Shown in pieces: positions 13,766 to 25,804 of a stretch of 64,000 nucleotides of DNA; position 1 is the first letter of the stretch, and every line of letters begins with the position of its first letter. A program made the position numbers and the translations under genes. The notes beneath the pieces are model-generated. The model saw only the letters and a list, made by a program, of their open reading frames with translations, did no database searches and had not been told where the DNA came from. Source of the stretch: Datisca glomerata (lineage: Eukaryota > Streptophyta > Magnoliopsida > Cucurbitales > Datiscaceae); the NCBI GenBank assembly GCA_003255025.1, contig QANY01004770.1:124001-188000 (forward strand), in the 5' to 3' direction.

Positions 13766-13771
13766 GCAGTG

Positions 13772-14700
13772 ACATATCCCTACATCCACGCTCTAAGGAT
13801 CTCCCTTGAAGATTTTTCCCAAACAGCCTTCTTATGAATACCAAACAGTTGCAAACTCTATTATCTTATGGTGCCAATCAGACATTAACGATGCAGCTCG
13901 ATCGAGATCTTCAAATCTCTTACAGAATCACTCATTCTCTCAAAGAGTAAATCACTCAATTTTTCACTCACAATATTTACTAGCTTCTCTCTAGAGAATT
14001 TCTTAAATACTCACTGAAAATACAACCCTCTAAAAAAACTATACAGAACTTCATCGGAGAGAAGTGGAGAGATGTAGAGAGGTGCGATGGAATGTGAAAA
14101 TGCCTCGCCTATTTATAGGGGAGGAAGAATCATCCCTGAACCAGTCTGATCAGTTTCAACATTAGTGGAACCAGTGCTTGATTTAGGGAATTATTCCTAA
14201 ACAAGTATTAGTCTAACCAGTTAGGCAATTACGTAAGTAATTATCTTTTGTGTAAACTGGTCACATCGGTCAAGGAAATGGTCTGACCGGTTCTAAATTG
14301 GTTTATCCGGTTTCCCACCGTTATGACCGGTTTTGTCTCGAAAATTGAATCGGATTGGACATCAAGCCAAGGGTGAACCAGACCTTGATATTTTTACACA
14401 AATATATCTGGTTCGGTCTTCTACAGTCTGGTTCATAGACAGCTTGGTCCACTTCTGAATTCCTCAGAACATGCTAAGTTCATCCAACTTTGATTAAGGC
14501 AATTTGGAGTTTGTTTGATATACTTTGTGCCCTTCGTAATATGCTGCGTGTATCTTGCCATATTCGTTCTGATTGTCCTTTATTATTTTTGCATAAACAC
14601 TTAAGATTAAGTATTTTCAATCTTATTTTCACTTTATTTAGAACATACACGCTTAATTAAAATGTTAGTCCATGTATTATTTGTCATCATTAAAATTCAC
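13772..14700 (-). mobile_element. Copia-type LTR relic, U3-R part
   Basis: Continuation of the LTR cut by the CACTA element. On the minus strand it begins near 14690 with a GATGATGACAAATAA-type start, has a TATA-like CCTATAAATAGG at about 14110-14120 and runs to the CGTGGATGTAGGG motif at the CACTA border. ACCGGTT words recur at 14230-14340. No coding sequence is attached. Confidence 0.45.
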
Positions 14701-17700
14701 TTTGACAAAGGTCAACAACTTCCATTTTGAGTTATTGGTATCAGGCCTTAATTTTCTTTCCTTTGATCCAAACTTTGACCATGGACAAACTCTCTCATCG
14801 ACACAAACCCATTTTAGTGAGCAAGAACGATGACCTTCGAACCAGAAATGTTGTGGGCACTCCAATTAGGGCGAATGGCCATCTCCTTCATGATCTAACC
14901 ACCAGAGTAGTCACACATACACATAAGCATATGATGACCTCTCTTCAAGACTATTTATATTACAATGGAATCTAGAACCTAAGAGTTTCATATTCATTTA
15001 ATTGTCTATTCACTTCCCCGTAGTGAACTTTTAGACTCCAAATTCATGCATAATTGATTGTTTATGTCTATTTTAACCAGCATTTTACATGCTTTGCTCT
15101 ATAACATTAATCCTTCATATTTTATCCACATATACATTGGAAAACAAAAATTTAGAATTGAAGAAATAATAGAGGGCAAATAAGGTAATTAAAAGTTTCT
15201 CTACCTCTAAGCTTCTTTAAAAGATACAAGTCGAAACGTATGTGCTTCTCACGTATTAAAGTAATTTAAAATGCATGTAGGATTTGAAACTAATATTAAA
15301 CGTTAAAACAAATATTATTTTTTAAAATAATTGTAAAGCGAAATTAAAAGCAAAATAATAATAATAATAAAAACATTGTGTTGAAATTACACAATATATC
15401 GTTGCTATTTGAATAATATATAAAATGATTATTCGATAATTTTTAAATGACAAAGTCAATTCCCTAAGTTGTACCATATTTTAAGGTGGCTTAAAGGACA
15501 AAAAGAAGAATCAAAAGTTTCTCCCATTTAAACTCATTTTAATATATTAAGATTATAGATATAGATTATAGTTTTAAAAGTAGCCGATCATTTAATATCA
15601 CATGTAAATCGTAAGTTTATTTTAGATAGTATAATATAATAAGTAGACACAATTTTTCAAAAATGATTCTTCATATCCTCTCCATTTTTAATATATTATA
15701 GATTAAATGCTCATTATTATTAATGATGGCTCTCCAAATTTCAATTAACCTATCACATTATATGAATACAAATTCATAAGATGAAGAGTAAACTAAATAT
15801 ATAGATTCAATATAATTTAATATATTTCAACGTTTAAAGGAAATGAAAGTTATGAAAATATAAAATTTTAGTGTACTTATTGCTTTAACAATGAAGATGA
15901 AAGTATTATAGAATTAAGATTTCAACTATAGAATATTAAACTTCTTCATTGAGTGTTCGTATCATTTTTAATGTCTTTTTTAGTTTTACATTTTTAGAGA
16001 AAATATAAAAACATGAATATCTATAAGTTTAAAATAACTCAACCAATATAATTCAAATATAAATTTTATACCATGGTCATGAGATTTTTTATCTAATAGC
16101 ATTGTCCGTGAGATTTTCTTTTTACTAGCAAAGTTTACTTCCACATTTTTCTCCCTATACATATTTTACTAATCCTTCTATAATTTTGTTTGATTGCTGA
16201 AATGTCAAAGATAAAAAAAAATAGAATAAATTAATGTTTGTTAGTGGCTGAAGTGAACAAGATAACAACAATTATTCCCTTGGTTCGTAAATAAGATATA
16301 TTTAATATTACATAATTATACTATTGATTTTGTAATAAATATATAGTCTTTTGAATTTTGAATAAGTTATATAAGTTAATCATAGTTCACGTGCATTGCA
16401 AGTGTGGGCTGACTAATTTACTATAAGTTTTATAATATTTTATTATAAAAATTGTTTGATACAAAATTATCTTTATTAATTGCTCGAATCTACACGTTTT
16501 AGAATATAAAATATGTCAATCTAACTTCGGATCGTGTCAGCAAAAGACAATTCATCATGTTTCTAATCAGACAAGTCTTTGTGGGTTGCAACAGTGTCTT
16601 AAACGAGCTAAGCTTTGTAGCCCTTTATTTCCACTATGCTAGTCAGTTTTATGAGTTTTGGCTAGTACAACCACTCTATTGCCAACCATCTTGCCTGGAC
16701 TAGTGGTGTACGACTTAGCAAGGCATTGCACTAGATGCGCATGTAGTCTTAATAGTTGGCTTATAATACCTCTGTTCTACTTCAGATGAATGGGGAATTG
16801 CGTCGCTCTTTGCTCTAACAAAATAAGGAATACAAGCTTTCTATTTTATGTAAGTTGTTGTAACGTCACTCCAGATTATTGCTGCTGAGATGTGGATGAG
16901 CGTTGTAGGTCTTTACGATATGTATTTATAGATTATTTGTTTTTGCATATCCTTTATAATTTTTGGGCAAAATACAGATTAACCGTTAAACTTTCGCAAA
17001 CATAAATTTTATACCCTCAACCTTTAAAGTTGGAATATATTCTCTAAACTAGTTAAAAGTTTTAATTTTAACCATCAATCTAGCACCGCAATACATTATG
17101 TTATCATCTACTTGATGTCGTAGGTTTGATACAGTTATAATGACGTCGTTTTGATAAAATCATTTACCTTCATCTTTGAAATTTATTTACCTAAAATAAA
17201 ACCCACATTTTTCTGATTACCCATAGGTCGACAGCTTCTCTTAAAGTCGTCGTGAGTGTCAATGATTTGAGATTGGGATCTATGTTCATGTTGGGTTATA
17301 AGTATTCATATTCTGAAGTACTGAGACATACAAGTTATAGTATGTAAGTAAACAAAATTGAGAATATGATAAATAATAATGACATTCATCAGTATGAATT
17401 TCTTAGAAATGCAAGTTATGAATGCATTTTGAAAAACTTTTATATGAATTTGTTTATAAGTAAAATAAACTAGATAGGGTGGCCATATAGGATTTAAAAC
17501 TATAGAGAATGCATGTATAATTAAAACACAATACATAAAATAACCATTGAAAGTTGTTTATTTTGATCAACTTACTCATTGAATGTTGTTTATTATCTTA
17601 CCAAGAAGTTCGAAATGGCTTTTGTTTTTTAAAAGGATTTTTCTGTAATACATTCAAACTATGAGACATTTTTTACAATTTCCCAAGCTTGATAGAATTT

Positions 17701-17782
17701 TTCAAAGCGTATCATTGCCTAAATTAGATGTTTTTTCCTATCAAAAGTCAGAAAATAATAATTATTCAAAATCAACCAAATT
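14700..17782. other. AT-rich intergenic DNA
   Basis: No supported gene. The start (14700-14990) has short open stretches on both strands without recognisable similarity. Near 16980 a motif of the type 'AAACTTTCGCAAA ... ACCCTCAACC' recalls dispersed plant repeats. Nothing else can be assigned. Confidence 0.5.
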
Positions 17783-17787
17783 CAATA

Positions 17788-18299
17788 TGAACAGGCATAA
17801 ATTCTTTAATCTGATATGTCACCGAAAATTAGAAGAGGAGACTAATCAGACATAAGTACATGACTTGGCAATATGACAATTCAAGGAAGTCAATCGAGAT
17901 CATTGGATTGATCAGACGATTATGATTAACTTATTTACTTGTTGATGTTGATAAGTGAAATCTCAATGAAATATTCTGTAAATCTTATTTTCAGTTAGAA
18001 TTACATAAGCTACATCAGATTCTATGTAACTAATTGAAAACTTATAAATAGAGGTTAAATGTAACTCCAAAAGGACTCTCAACACATAAGAAACAAGTAG
18101 AATGTGTAGCTTGCATTCGTCTTGTAAACATTTTCTCTATAATGAAAATACTATAAAACACTTCCCACGATTTTTCTCATTAAGGGCTTGCCACGTAAAT
18201 TATGATGTTTATTATTCCTTTGTATTTACTCTTTATTTTTTCATTATCATGCAGGAAATTCACAATCAATTCTCCATATCGTGAATATTTTCCTTTACA
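17788..18299 (+). repeat. 5' LTR of the LARD element
   Basis: 512 bp, TG...CA. A TATA-like TTATAAATAGAGG lies at about 18042. It matches the 3' LTR along its whole length apart from the plastid insertion there. Confidence 0.88.
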
Positions 18300-20069
18300 T
18301 TTAGTTTTTTCATTAAGAGCGAGAATTAACGCTTAAGATTCTCATTTCATTTTTACTTTTCAAACATAAAAAACTTTTGAGGCCCGACAGTCGAAAACAA
18401 CATTAAACCTCATGGTTGTCCTCAAGATGAAGAAGACGTGAGATATGGTGTTTGAAGAACAAGAAGAAACAACTAACTCAAAAGAAGATCAACCTGGACA
18501 TCTAATCTAGATCACCATGACGATACCGCAAGTGAATTCCTAATTAGATACGGAAAAATTGGCAACGAAAACAGGGTAGTGAACCAAAAATGGCATGGCA
18601 ACGGACACCTAAACGGCAACGAGTATAAAAATGAAAAGGCAACGTGCACAGAAATGGGAATGGGTACGAAACCCGAAACGGAAATGAGAATGGGAACGGA
18701 AATGAGAATGGGAACGAAAATGGAAAAATGACAACTCGTCCCTTGCATATTCAATTAACGTTATAATTGGTATTTTTCTTTTACGCTATTATTATTCTCT
18801 AAAAAGAAAAATAGAGAGACAAATAGATCTGAAAAATCATGAAAATTTTGAAGGGTTTTGTTAAAACAACATTTAAATTATATGAATGATAAATTTTTTA
18901 TCCAAAAATTTGTTATGATAAGTGTATTTTGAATTTAAATTCTAAATTTGATTTGAATTTTAAAACGAATCTTAAAATTTAAACTTATCTCAAAAAATCA
19001 TGTTGATACAAAAATGTAAAGTTTTTCTTTATAATAATTTGTGTGTTTTTGGTGCTCTTCTCTCTTTTGTTTTATATGCAATAGTGTAGGAAAATAAAAA
19101 AACGCACAGATGGCGAAACGTAAGTGACCAATTTGCAAAGTGATTCCGTAACGGAAATGCGCAGAGAATGGATGTAGACCCTAAGGGAAAATAAAAATCC
19201 CAAACTGAAAGTTTCAGACCGAAACAAAGAATGAAGGGGCATAAAAGGGAAACAAAAAAATGGCGGGTGAGGAGCGGCCAACGATAAATAAAAGAATCAA
19301 AGTTCATATTCATACTTGTTTGACCATTACGTAAACTAAAATGGAAGGCTCCAAATCAAATGGGTCTTTATAAAGGAAAATGCAAGCCGCTTTCAGAATG
19401 GAAGATCTTCTCAACGGCAAGTTGTTTACCAATCTGAAATTACCCATAAAGTGGAGGACACTCGCAATATTTGAAATCAGATGAAGTGCTTACGAACAGA
19501 AATCCGATCGGTTACCTCCAACAAAAACTCAGAACTTGCAAACGATATTTAGAAAATTACATTGAACTGGAAGCTAAGTACTCACTTTTTTCTTACTTTG
19601 ATTCCCTTATAGATGTCATTTTATCCATTAAAAATGTGAATTTATTGTCTGCTGCATGATAATTCATCAAATTAAAAATCTTAATTGAGATTGACTTTAC
19701 ATCAATTGAGTGTGGCATGATTAACCTAAAATTATATCTGCATGCTTCAAATGTGCTCGCATAAATTACATTTATCATACTTGAATCCACTACTATAAAT
19801 AAATTGGTAGCTCAACCAAATGAACATTAGCATGACAACATCATGTAAATAATTTATTATGTCATGCCTAAACTGGTTTGAGTTCTTAAATATTATCAAC
19901 CCGAAATGTCTTTTTTGAGATCATGCATTCAACTCGAGACACTAAATAGTGTATTTAACTTGGCAAACTTAACACTCGATCATCTTACCAGGATGGTCTT
20001 TGACGTACAAATCATTACATATCAATCATATTTGGTTATTAAACTGTAGTGTACGGAAAATAGCTACAT

Positions 20070-20530
20070 AGAAAAACATAAGAAGTTAGCTTCCTGAAGA
20101 ATTTTGCGGAACTCAATTTGGAGCTCCGCGGTAAAAGTTATGATGATTTTCATGAAGGTCATTCGAGAAATAAGATTATGCAGAACTATCAAATTCCGAA
20201 ATTATACTGTACCAAATAAAAATGAACTACATGATGAGTCTTATACTCCTTGAAAGATACAGAAGTCAAATTCCTGAATAATTTCACGGAACTCAATTCA
20301 GAGCTCCCAAGCAAAAGTTATGGTAATTTTCGTGAAAGCTGTTCAGGAAAGAAGACTTTGCAGAATAGTCAAATTCATTTATTAAACTTCACTAACACAA
20401 GAAGATTTGCATGACAAATCATATGCTACTACAAAGATACAGAAGTCCACTTCTTAAAAATCTTTACAGAATGAAATTCTGAGCTTCCTGGTGAAAGTTA
20501 CGGCATATTACGTACAAACTGCTCTAAAGT
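20070..20530. repeat. Tandem array, three copies, period about 181 bp
   Basis: Units start near 20090, 20271 and 20451 with related text (for example TTCCTGAA.AATTT.ACGGAACTCAATT, then GAGCTC, AAAAGTTATG). Copies are diverged. Non-coding, inside the LARD interior. Confidence 0.75.
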
Positions 20531-20844
20531 AAATCTGACCGAAATCACAAGACGCAATTGGATTTGAAACGGCAACGCTCATCACAACAAATCATAAATA
20601 TGATTCAAGGACATTACTTAATATTATTTCAAACAAAATAATCGGTTCTGAAAATGATGGACACGGGGAATCAAACTCAAATCCCTATGATATTATAGAT
20701 GGTGTTTTTGTTCAACATTATTGTCGTAGATCTTTGTGTATGATAAAAAGAAAAGGAAAAGTAAACGGGAGAAACTTTAGCAAGTAGCCCGACAAGAAAT
20801 CATTGGACCCCTGAGCTTTGTGAAAAACTTAAGTCCTTGGGAAT

Positions 20845-22455
20845 GGATTACTGGTCGTGGCGGCGCATGTGCGGCGGAAGCGTAGAGACATGTGGTCTTT
20901 TAAAAAATTAAACTTTTAATAAAAATCTTTTAATAAAATAAAACTTGCGCAACGCCACGATAACCAAATTAAAATTTTTATTGAAAACTCTTTTCAATCA
21001 GTCAGGATTCATTATATATTTATAAGTTAAATTTATAACATATAAGGTTATGAATCATATACCTCTTGTAGTCTATATCAAGTGTCCTTAAAAAACTGAT
21101 CGATCCTCCTTTCCCACAAAATTGTTCTAACGATCAGCACATTTCGAGATCCACACCAATATCCAAGTCAGTCATCAACGCACTAAGACGTGTGTGGGTA
21201 CGTAGAATATTACAAGACAATTTTTCAGTCTCTAGATGATTTCACTAGATAAGATTTAGAGATTTACTGGGAAGGACTTTAGTGAGACAATTCTCTAAAA
21301 GAACGTGATGATTATTCTTTTAGAGATTTGATCAACGTTTAATCACAGAAAAAAATATCTCTGACAGTGTTCGTGTTCTCAATTCAACTCTTGATTGGCG
21401 AACTGATGAGCTGTTCAACTGATTCACTTGTATTCTTTCAACCACTTAGGCCATAAGAATAATATATGTAATATTCTAGATAATAACGTATCAGATTTTT
21501 AGGGATAAACTGAAATAATATTAAATTATAAAATTATCAATTACAGTGGGACCCACTACAATTGTGCACAATTACAGTGGGATCCACTGCACTTGTGCAT
21601 AACTGCAGTGCCACATGAAAACTGAGAACACGACATATATATATAAGTGAAGCAAAATATATAATTTGTGAAATTATATAATTAAATTATTTTTAATTCT
21701 GAGGCAATTACAGTGGTGCCGTGATGCACTGTGTTAGCTCACGACATATAATCATTTCATGTAGTTTTATCCTCCAATTATTGATTCACAAATTAGAACT
21801 GGTCAAAATTACCGTTTTACCTTTCTAATTACCTCTTGATTCTTAAGTACCATTAATCCACTAGTGAATGGCTAATTTATAATCTTAATATAAATTTGAG
21901 CTCAATAACTATTCAGTTCCATATTTAATACTTTTGAGAACCAATATACGATCCGTTAGGAAAATTTAGATTCCATATCTTGTAAGATCATGTCCCCAGC
22001 CATCCACATCACTGAATCTCCAAAACAAAAGTCACTAGCCTGATTAACAAACGGACATTAACGAGTGAATCAAAAGATCCAGTAGACATGCATAGGACAT
22101 CATGATTACTTAAGATTCAGAATGATCTACATATGATCATTGAGTTGATGTGTATTAAATCTTTATGATACACATTAATAAAGATATCAATTCATATCGG
22201 TCATGTCATATATAATCTTATTATATAAAGTTCATTCACTAAGATGTCTATCCATATCACTGATCTAGATCTAGATCACAAGCATTCATAATGCTTAGTG
22301 AACTTTACTAGCAATCATTCATTAAAGATTTCATACTTTAACATGTTGCTGATAATTTTATTCATTATTTATGATCTTAATCCCCTCGCACTAAAATAAT
22401 ATCATAGTCTCATTAATGAAAATGAAATTTTTAGATATTTATATAAATTATTCAA
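20845..22455 (-). mobile_element. Nested copia-type LTR (probably solo) inside the LARD
   Basis: The 73-bp array is interrupted: one unit ends near 20840 (GAGCTTTGTGAAAAACTTAAGTCCTTGG) and the array resumes near 22540. The inserted text ends at 22455 in ATTATTCAACA, i.e. TGTTGAATAATT as an LTR start on the minus strand, and begins with a GCGGCGGAAGCG motif. No gag or pol is present. Exact ends and target duplication could not be fixed by eye. Confidence 0.5.
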
Positions 22456-22539
22456 CAATAATTCAAAACATAATTATAAGAAAAATGTAATCCTCTTCAA
22501 ATTTCATATCAAAATGTCAATACACATTCCTTGAGTGCA

Positions 22540-23445
22540 AGACGGATGTCTGTGGACATTGATCTTTGAAGGGAATATAGGGCCCCTGAGCTTTTAAAAG
22601 TTTAAGTCCTTGGAAATTATTGTCTACAGGCATCGTTTTGAGAAAGAAATTATAGGGCCCTTAAACTTTAAAAGCTTAAGTCCTTGAAAATTGTTGTCTA
22701 TAGACATCATTTTCAGAAGGAAATTATAAGGCCTCTAAGTTTTAAAAGCTTAAGTCCTTGAAATTGTTGTCTATGGACATCATTTTTAGAAGGGAATATA
22801 AGGCCCTTGAGCTTTAATAAACTTGTTGGAAATTGTTGTCTACATACATCATTTTCAAAAGGGAATAAAAGGCCTTTGAGCTTTAAAAAACTTAAGTCAT
22901 TGGAAATTATTGTCTGTGGACATCATTTTATAAGGGAATATAAGGCCATGAGCTCTAAAAAGCTTAAGTCCTTGAAAATTATTATCTACGGACATCATTT
23001 TTAGAAGGAAATGTGAGACCCCTGAGCTTTTAAAAGCTTAAGTTCTTGAAAATTGTTGTCTACGGACATCATTTTCAGAAGGAAATTATAGGGCCTCTGA
23101 GCTTTAAAAACTTAAGTTCTTGAAAATTGTTGTTTACGGACATCGTTTTCAGAAATGAAAGTAGGGCCTCTGAGCTTTGAAAAGCTTAAGTCCTTGGAAA
23201 TTATTGTCTACGCATATCGTTTTAAGAAAGAAATTATAGGGCCCCTAAGCTTTAAAAGTTCAAGTCATTGAAAATTGTTGTCTACAGACATCATTTTTAG
23301 AAGGAAATTATAGAGCCCATGAGCTTTAAAAGCTTAAGTCCTTAAAATTTTTTATCGAAGGACATCGTTTTTAGAATGGAATATAAGGCCCCTAAGCTTT
23401 AAAAGTTTAATTTCTTTGGGAACAGGTGTTCAGTGAACAGCGTTT
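22540..23445. repeat. Tandem minisatellite, 13 copies, period about 73 bp
   Basis: The word GACATCATTTTCAGAAGG recurs 13 times at spacings of 70-76 bp between 22555 and 23437. Each is followed by GGCCCCTGAGCTTTAAAAG and AAGTCCTTGGAAATTGTTG. A related unit sits before the nested LTR at about 20795-20840. Non-coding. Confidence 0.9.
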
Positions 23446-24259
23446 TCAGAAGGAAATCACAAATGCCAAAATGGAAACTTGTCCAACTTATAGATTAGAG
23501 AACTACTCAAAAGTTGACAGCAAATACAACTGAAAAAGGCAAAGATAAGAAACTTTTTGAAGACAACTAAGAGGACGATCCTAAAAATGATGGCAAAATA
23601 GATGTAATTGCACTAGTAAAACATACATTTGATGTGACGAGACTATTGGTTGACAGATGAACGGGTGTGCAGAACGAAACAAGCATCGCCGTCTCAGAAG
23701 TCTCAAAACGAAAAACTTCTATGAGAATAGTGGTCTCACCCAGTTTGAAATGATTACAGAACAACATTCAACCATTTCAAATGGTTGCATAACGGGCAAC
23801 CAAAATTGTTACTGGTAGAGATTGTGACGTGAACGGCAAACTTACGAGAAAAACCACAACGAAAATGCTCAATCAAGTCCTCTAAATACCAAGCCAAAGC
23901 AGCTTACAAATGGAAAACACTCATGGTAGTATGATGATCTCTAAATGAGGAGTTGGCTGGTGGATGAGGCATAAAAGGAACGGAAAATACAAAAAAGAAG
24001 AGGTGAAAGCCGTGAACGGAATTTCATCTCTCAACTTCAAAACTCCATACCTGAAACGGACAAAATCAGCAACCAGATTATAGATAAAGCTCACCTATAA
24101 AATGACTTATCTATATAAGTCAACCTCAGATTTGGCCGACTTTGTATGACCGTAGCAACAACATTGCACGAAAGTATATCTCAGAACGGGAAGATATTTA
24201 TCCCATAACAAAATATTGTATATCGACGTTTCATTAACGTCGAGTACAATAGGAGCAAA

Positions 24260-25105
24260 TGAACAGGCATAGATTCTTCAATCTGCCATGTCACTAAAAA
24301 TTAGAAGAGGACAACAATCAAACAAAAATATATGGGTTGCCCACATGACAATCTAAGAAAGTCAATCGAGACCATTGGATTGATCAGACGATTAAGAATA
24401 ATTTATTTAGTTGTTGATGTTGATAAGCTAAATCTCAATGAAATATTCTGTAGATCATGTTTTCAGTTATAATTAGATAAGCTACTTCAGATTTTATGTA
24501 ATTGATTGAAGACCTATAAATATAGGTTAAATGTAACTCCAAAGGGACTCTGGAGACATAAGAAACAAGCACAACGTGTAACTTGCACTAGTATTGTAAA
24601 CTTTTTCTCCTAACTAATCCTAACATTGAAGTATTGAAAAAACTCATATAAGCAAAAAATCTCAAATAGCCTTGATCATGAGACATATAATTGTCACTAT
24701 AAATAAGAACCAAAATTCCAACAGTAGTGATTAATATTGACATAATAGAAGTAAGTGGATCAATCAAGGAGCCGAACTCTAAAGAAAAATCATTATTGAT
24801 AGTCCAAGACCATACATATTGATAAATATAACTGCTATTTATTTGATGAAGAGACAGAAAAACTGAGAAAATAAGAACTATACTTAACAATAAAACACTA
24901 GGAAAAGACCACATACGTCGAAGGTTTTTTGTTGACGTCGGAAAAAGTAGAATACTATCAAAAGCTTCCCATGGTTTTTTCCATTAAGATTTTTCCACGT
25001 AAATTATTGTGTTTATTATTTCTTTCTATTTACTCTTTATTTTCCTATTATCGTGTAGGACATTCAAGACCAATTCTTCAAATCGTGAATTTTTTTTCCT
25101 TTACA
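24260..25105 (+). repeat. 3' LTR of the LARD element, carrying a plastid insertion
   Basis: Starts TGAACAGGCATA, ends TTTACA. It is 846 bp long, about 334 bp more than the 5' LTR; the extra sequence (about 24611-24945) is chloroplast ndhF. Confidence 0.88.
24611..24945 (-). pseudogene. ndhF: NUPT: chloroplast ndhF fragment
   Basis: The minus strand encodes about 110 residues clearly matching the N-terminal part of plastid NADH dehydrogenase-like subunit 5 (NdhF), roughly residues 30-140 of a protein of about 740. Seen: [60 protein letters not shown]. No stop codon interrupts it, but there is neither start nor the rest of the gene, so it cannot be functional. It sits between LTR bases that are nearly contiguous in the 5' LTR, with a loss of a few bases. 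Nuclear plastid DNA rather than plastome, because LTR sequence flanks both sides. Confidence 0.92.
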
Positions 25106-25110
25106 CAATA

Positions 25111-25476
25111 TAATGAGAAGTAAGAGTAAAAAATTGCATCTACGCAACAACACAAACACCGTCATGTATGGTTGAGTCAAATTGTGAGCCAAAAAATTTG
25201 TATCACAAGCAATATATGTAAATAAAATCAAACTAAAAGACTGCTGACGAGAAGAAATATCAAAGATAATAGCACCAAGTACCAATGGAGGCATGGATAT
25301 CAGCCCCTCCATTGAGCATCGAGATTAGGCCACGAGCATCAGTGAAAACATTAAAAGGACCACAAACCCATTTATTACACTCTCTAAACCCCATAAAATA
25401 GCAAAATCCTCTCCTTGGAACACACTACCCAGTGTTTGGTTAGACTGGACAATACTAAGGGATGAACAATACTATT
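25111..25476. other. Short intergenic stretch between two retroelements
   Basis: No gene seen. The only longer open frame (minus strand, 25064-25312) crosses the LTR border and has no recognisable content. Confidence 0.5.
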
Positions 25477-25772
25477 TGTTATGGAAGAGTATGTGGTTGA
25501 CAGTTTGTTAGTTAGTTAGTTTGCATTGCTAACTATTTTCTTTGTTCTTTTCTCCATTTTTAGCTTTGCTTTTGTTTTATGTGTATCACTTTTCCTTTAG
25601 TATAAATACAATACCCTTATACTTCACAAGAGTTAGTGAAGTATATGATTTGTCCAAGATATCTTCAAGAACACTACTTCATCTTCTACCTTTCTTCTTT
25701 CTTATTCTTATTTCTTCTTTCTGTTGTTTATTCAAGTCTCAGGAACTTTGAATAGCCTTGCTATTCTTCACA
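25477..25772 (+). repeat. 5' LTR of copia element 1
   Basis: 296 bp; TATA-like TATAAATACAA near 25600. Very similar to the 3' LTR with scattered substitutions and small indels. Confidence 0.9.
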
Positions 25773-25784
25773 TGGTATCAGAGA
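25773..25784 (+). promoter_or_regulatory. Primer-binding site, copia element 1
   Basis: TGGTATCAGAGA directly follows the LTR end; TGGTATCAGAGC is the usual complement of the initiator tRNA-Met 3' end in plant copia elements. Confidence 0.85.
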
Positions 25785-25804
25785 AAGAAGAGGACTCACG
25801 TCCA

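Larger units (their letters stand above)
8584..13771. mobile_element. Non-autonomous CACTA (En/Spm-like) DNA transposon
   Basis: The left end is CACTACTACAAAAA, the standard plant CACTA terminus. The right end, read inward on the minus strand, is CACTGCGACAATTTT. Both ends are followed by clustered short subterminal repeats containing GATGAC/GTCATC, as in this superfamily. The flanking 3 bp are ATA (left) and ACA (right), so the expected 3-bp target duplication matches at two of three positions. The interior of about 5.2 kb has no recognisable transposase (TNPD/TNPA-type) ORF, so it needs a helper if mobile at all. It interrupts an older LTR. Orientation of any former transposase is not evident. 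Confidence 0.82.
17788..25105 (+). mobile_element. LARD-type LTR retroelement (large, non-coding), complete
   Basis: Two long terminal repeats (17788-18299 and 24260-25105) both start TGAACAGGCATA and end CCTTTACA. The 5 bp outside are CAATA on the left (17783-17787) and CAATA on the right (25106-25110), a perfect target-site duplication. The interior of about 6 kb has no gag or pol; it consists of AT-rich DNA, a run of GGAACGGAAATGAGAAT-like words (18590-18730), two tandem arrays and a nested LTR. This is the layout of large retrotransposon derivatives mobilised in trans by a coding partner. LTR texture (CACGATTTTTCTC, CCACGTAAAT, CCTTTACA end, followed by TTCATTAAGAGCGAG) suggests a gypsy-type partner. 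Confidence 0.88.

Noticed and set aside
18512..19313. Minus-strand ORFs (80-94 residues) in the LARD interior
   Set aside because: Derived from repeated GGAACGGAAATGAGAAT-like words and AT-rich DNA; no domain or splice context.
22540..23445. Regular repeats that could suggest a CRISPR-like array
   Set aside because: Whole 73-bp units are diverged tandem copies with no unique spacers, in plant nuclear DNA inside an LTR element.
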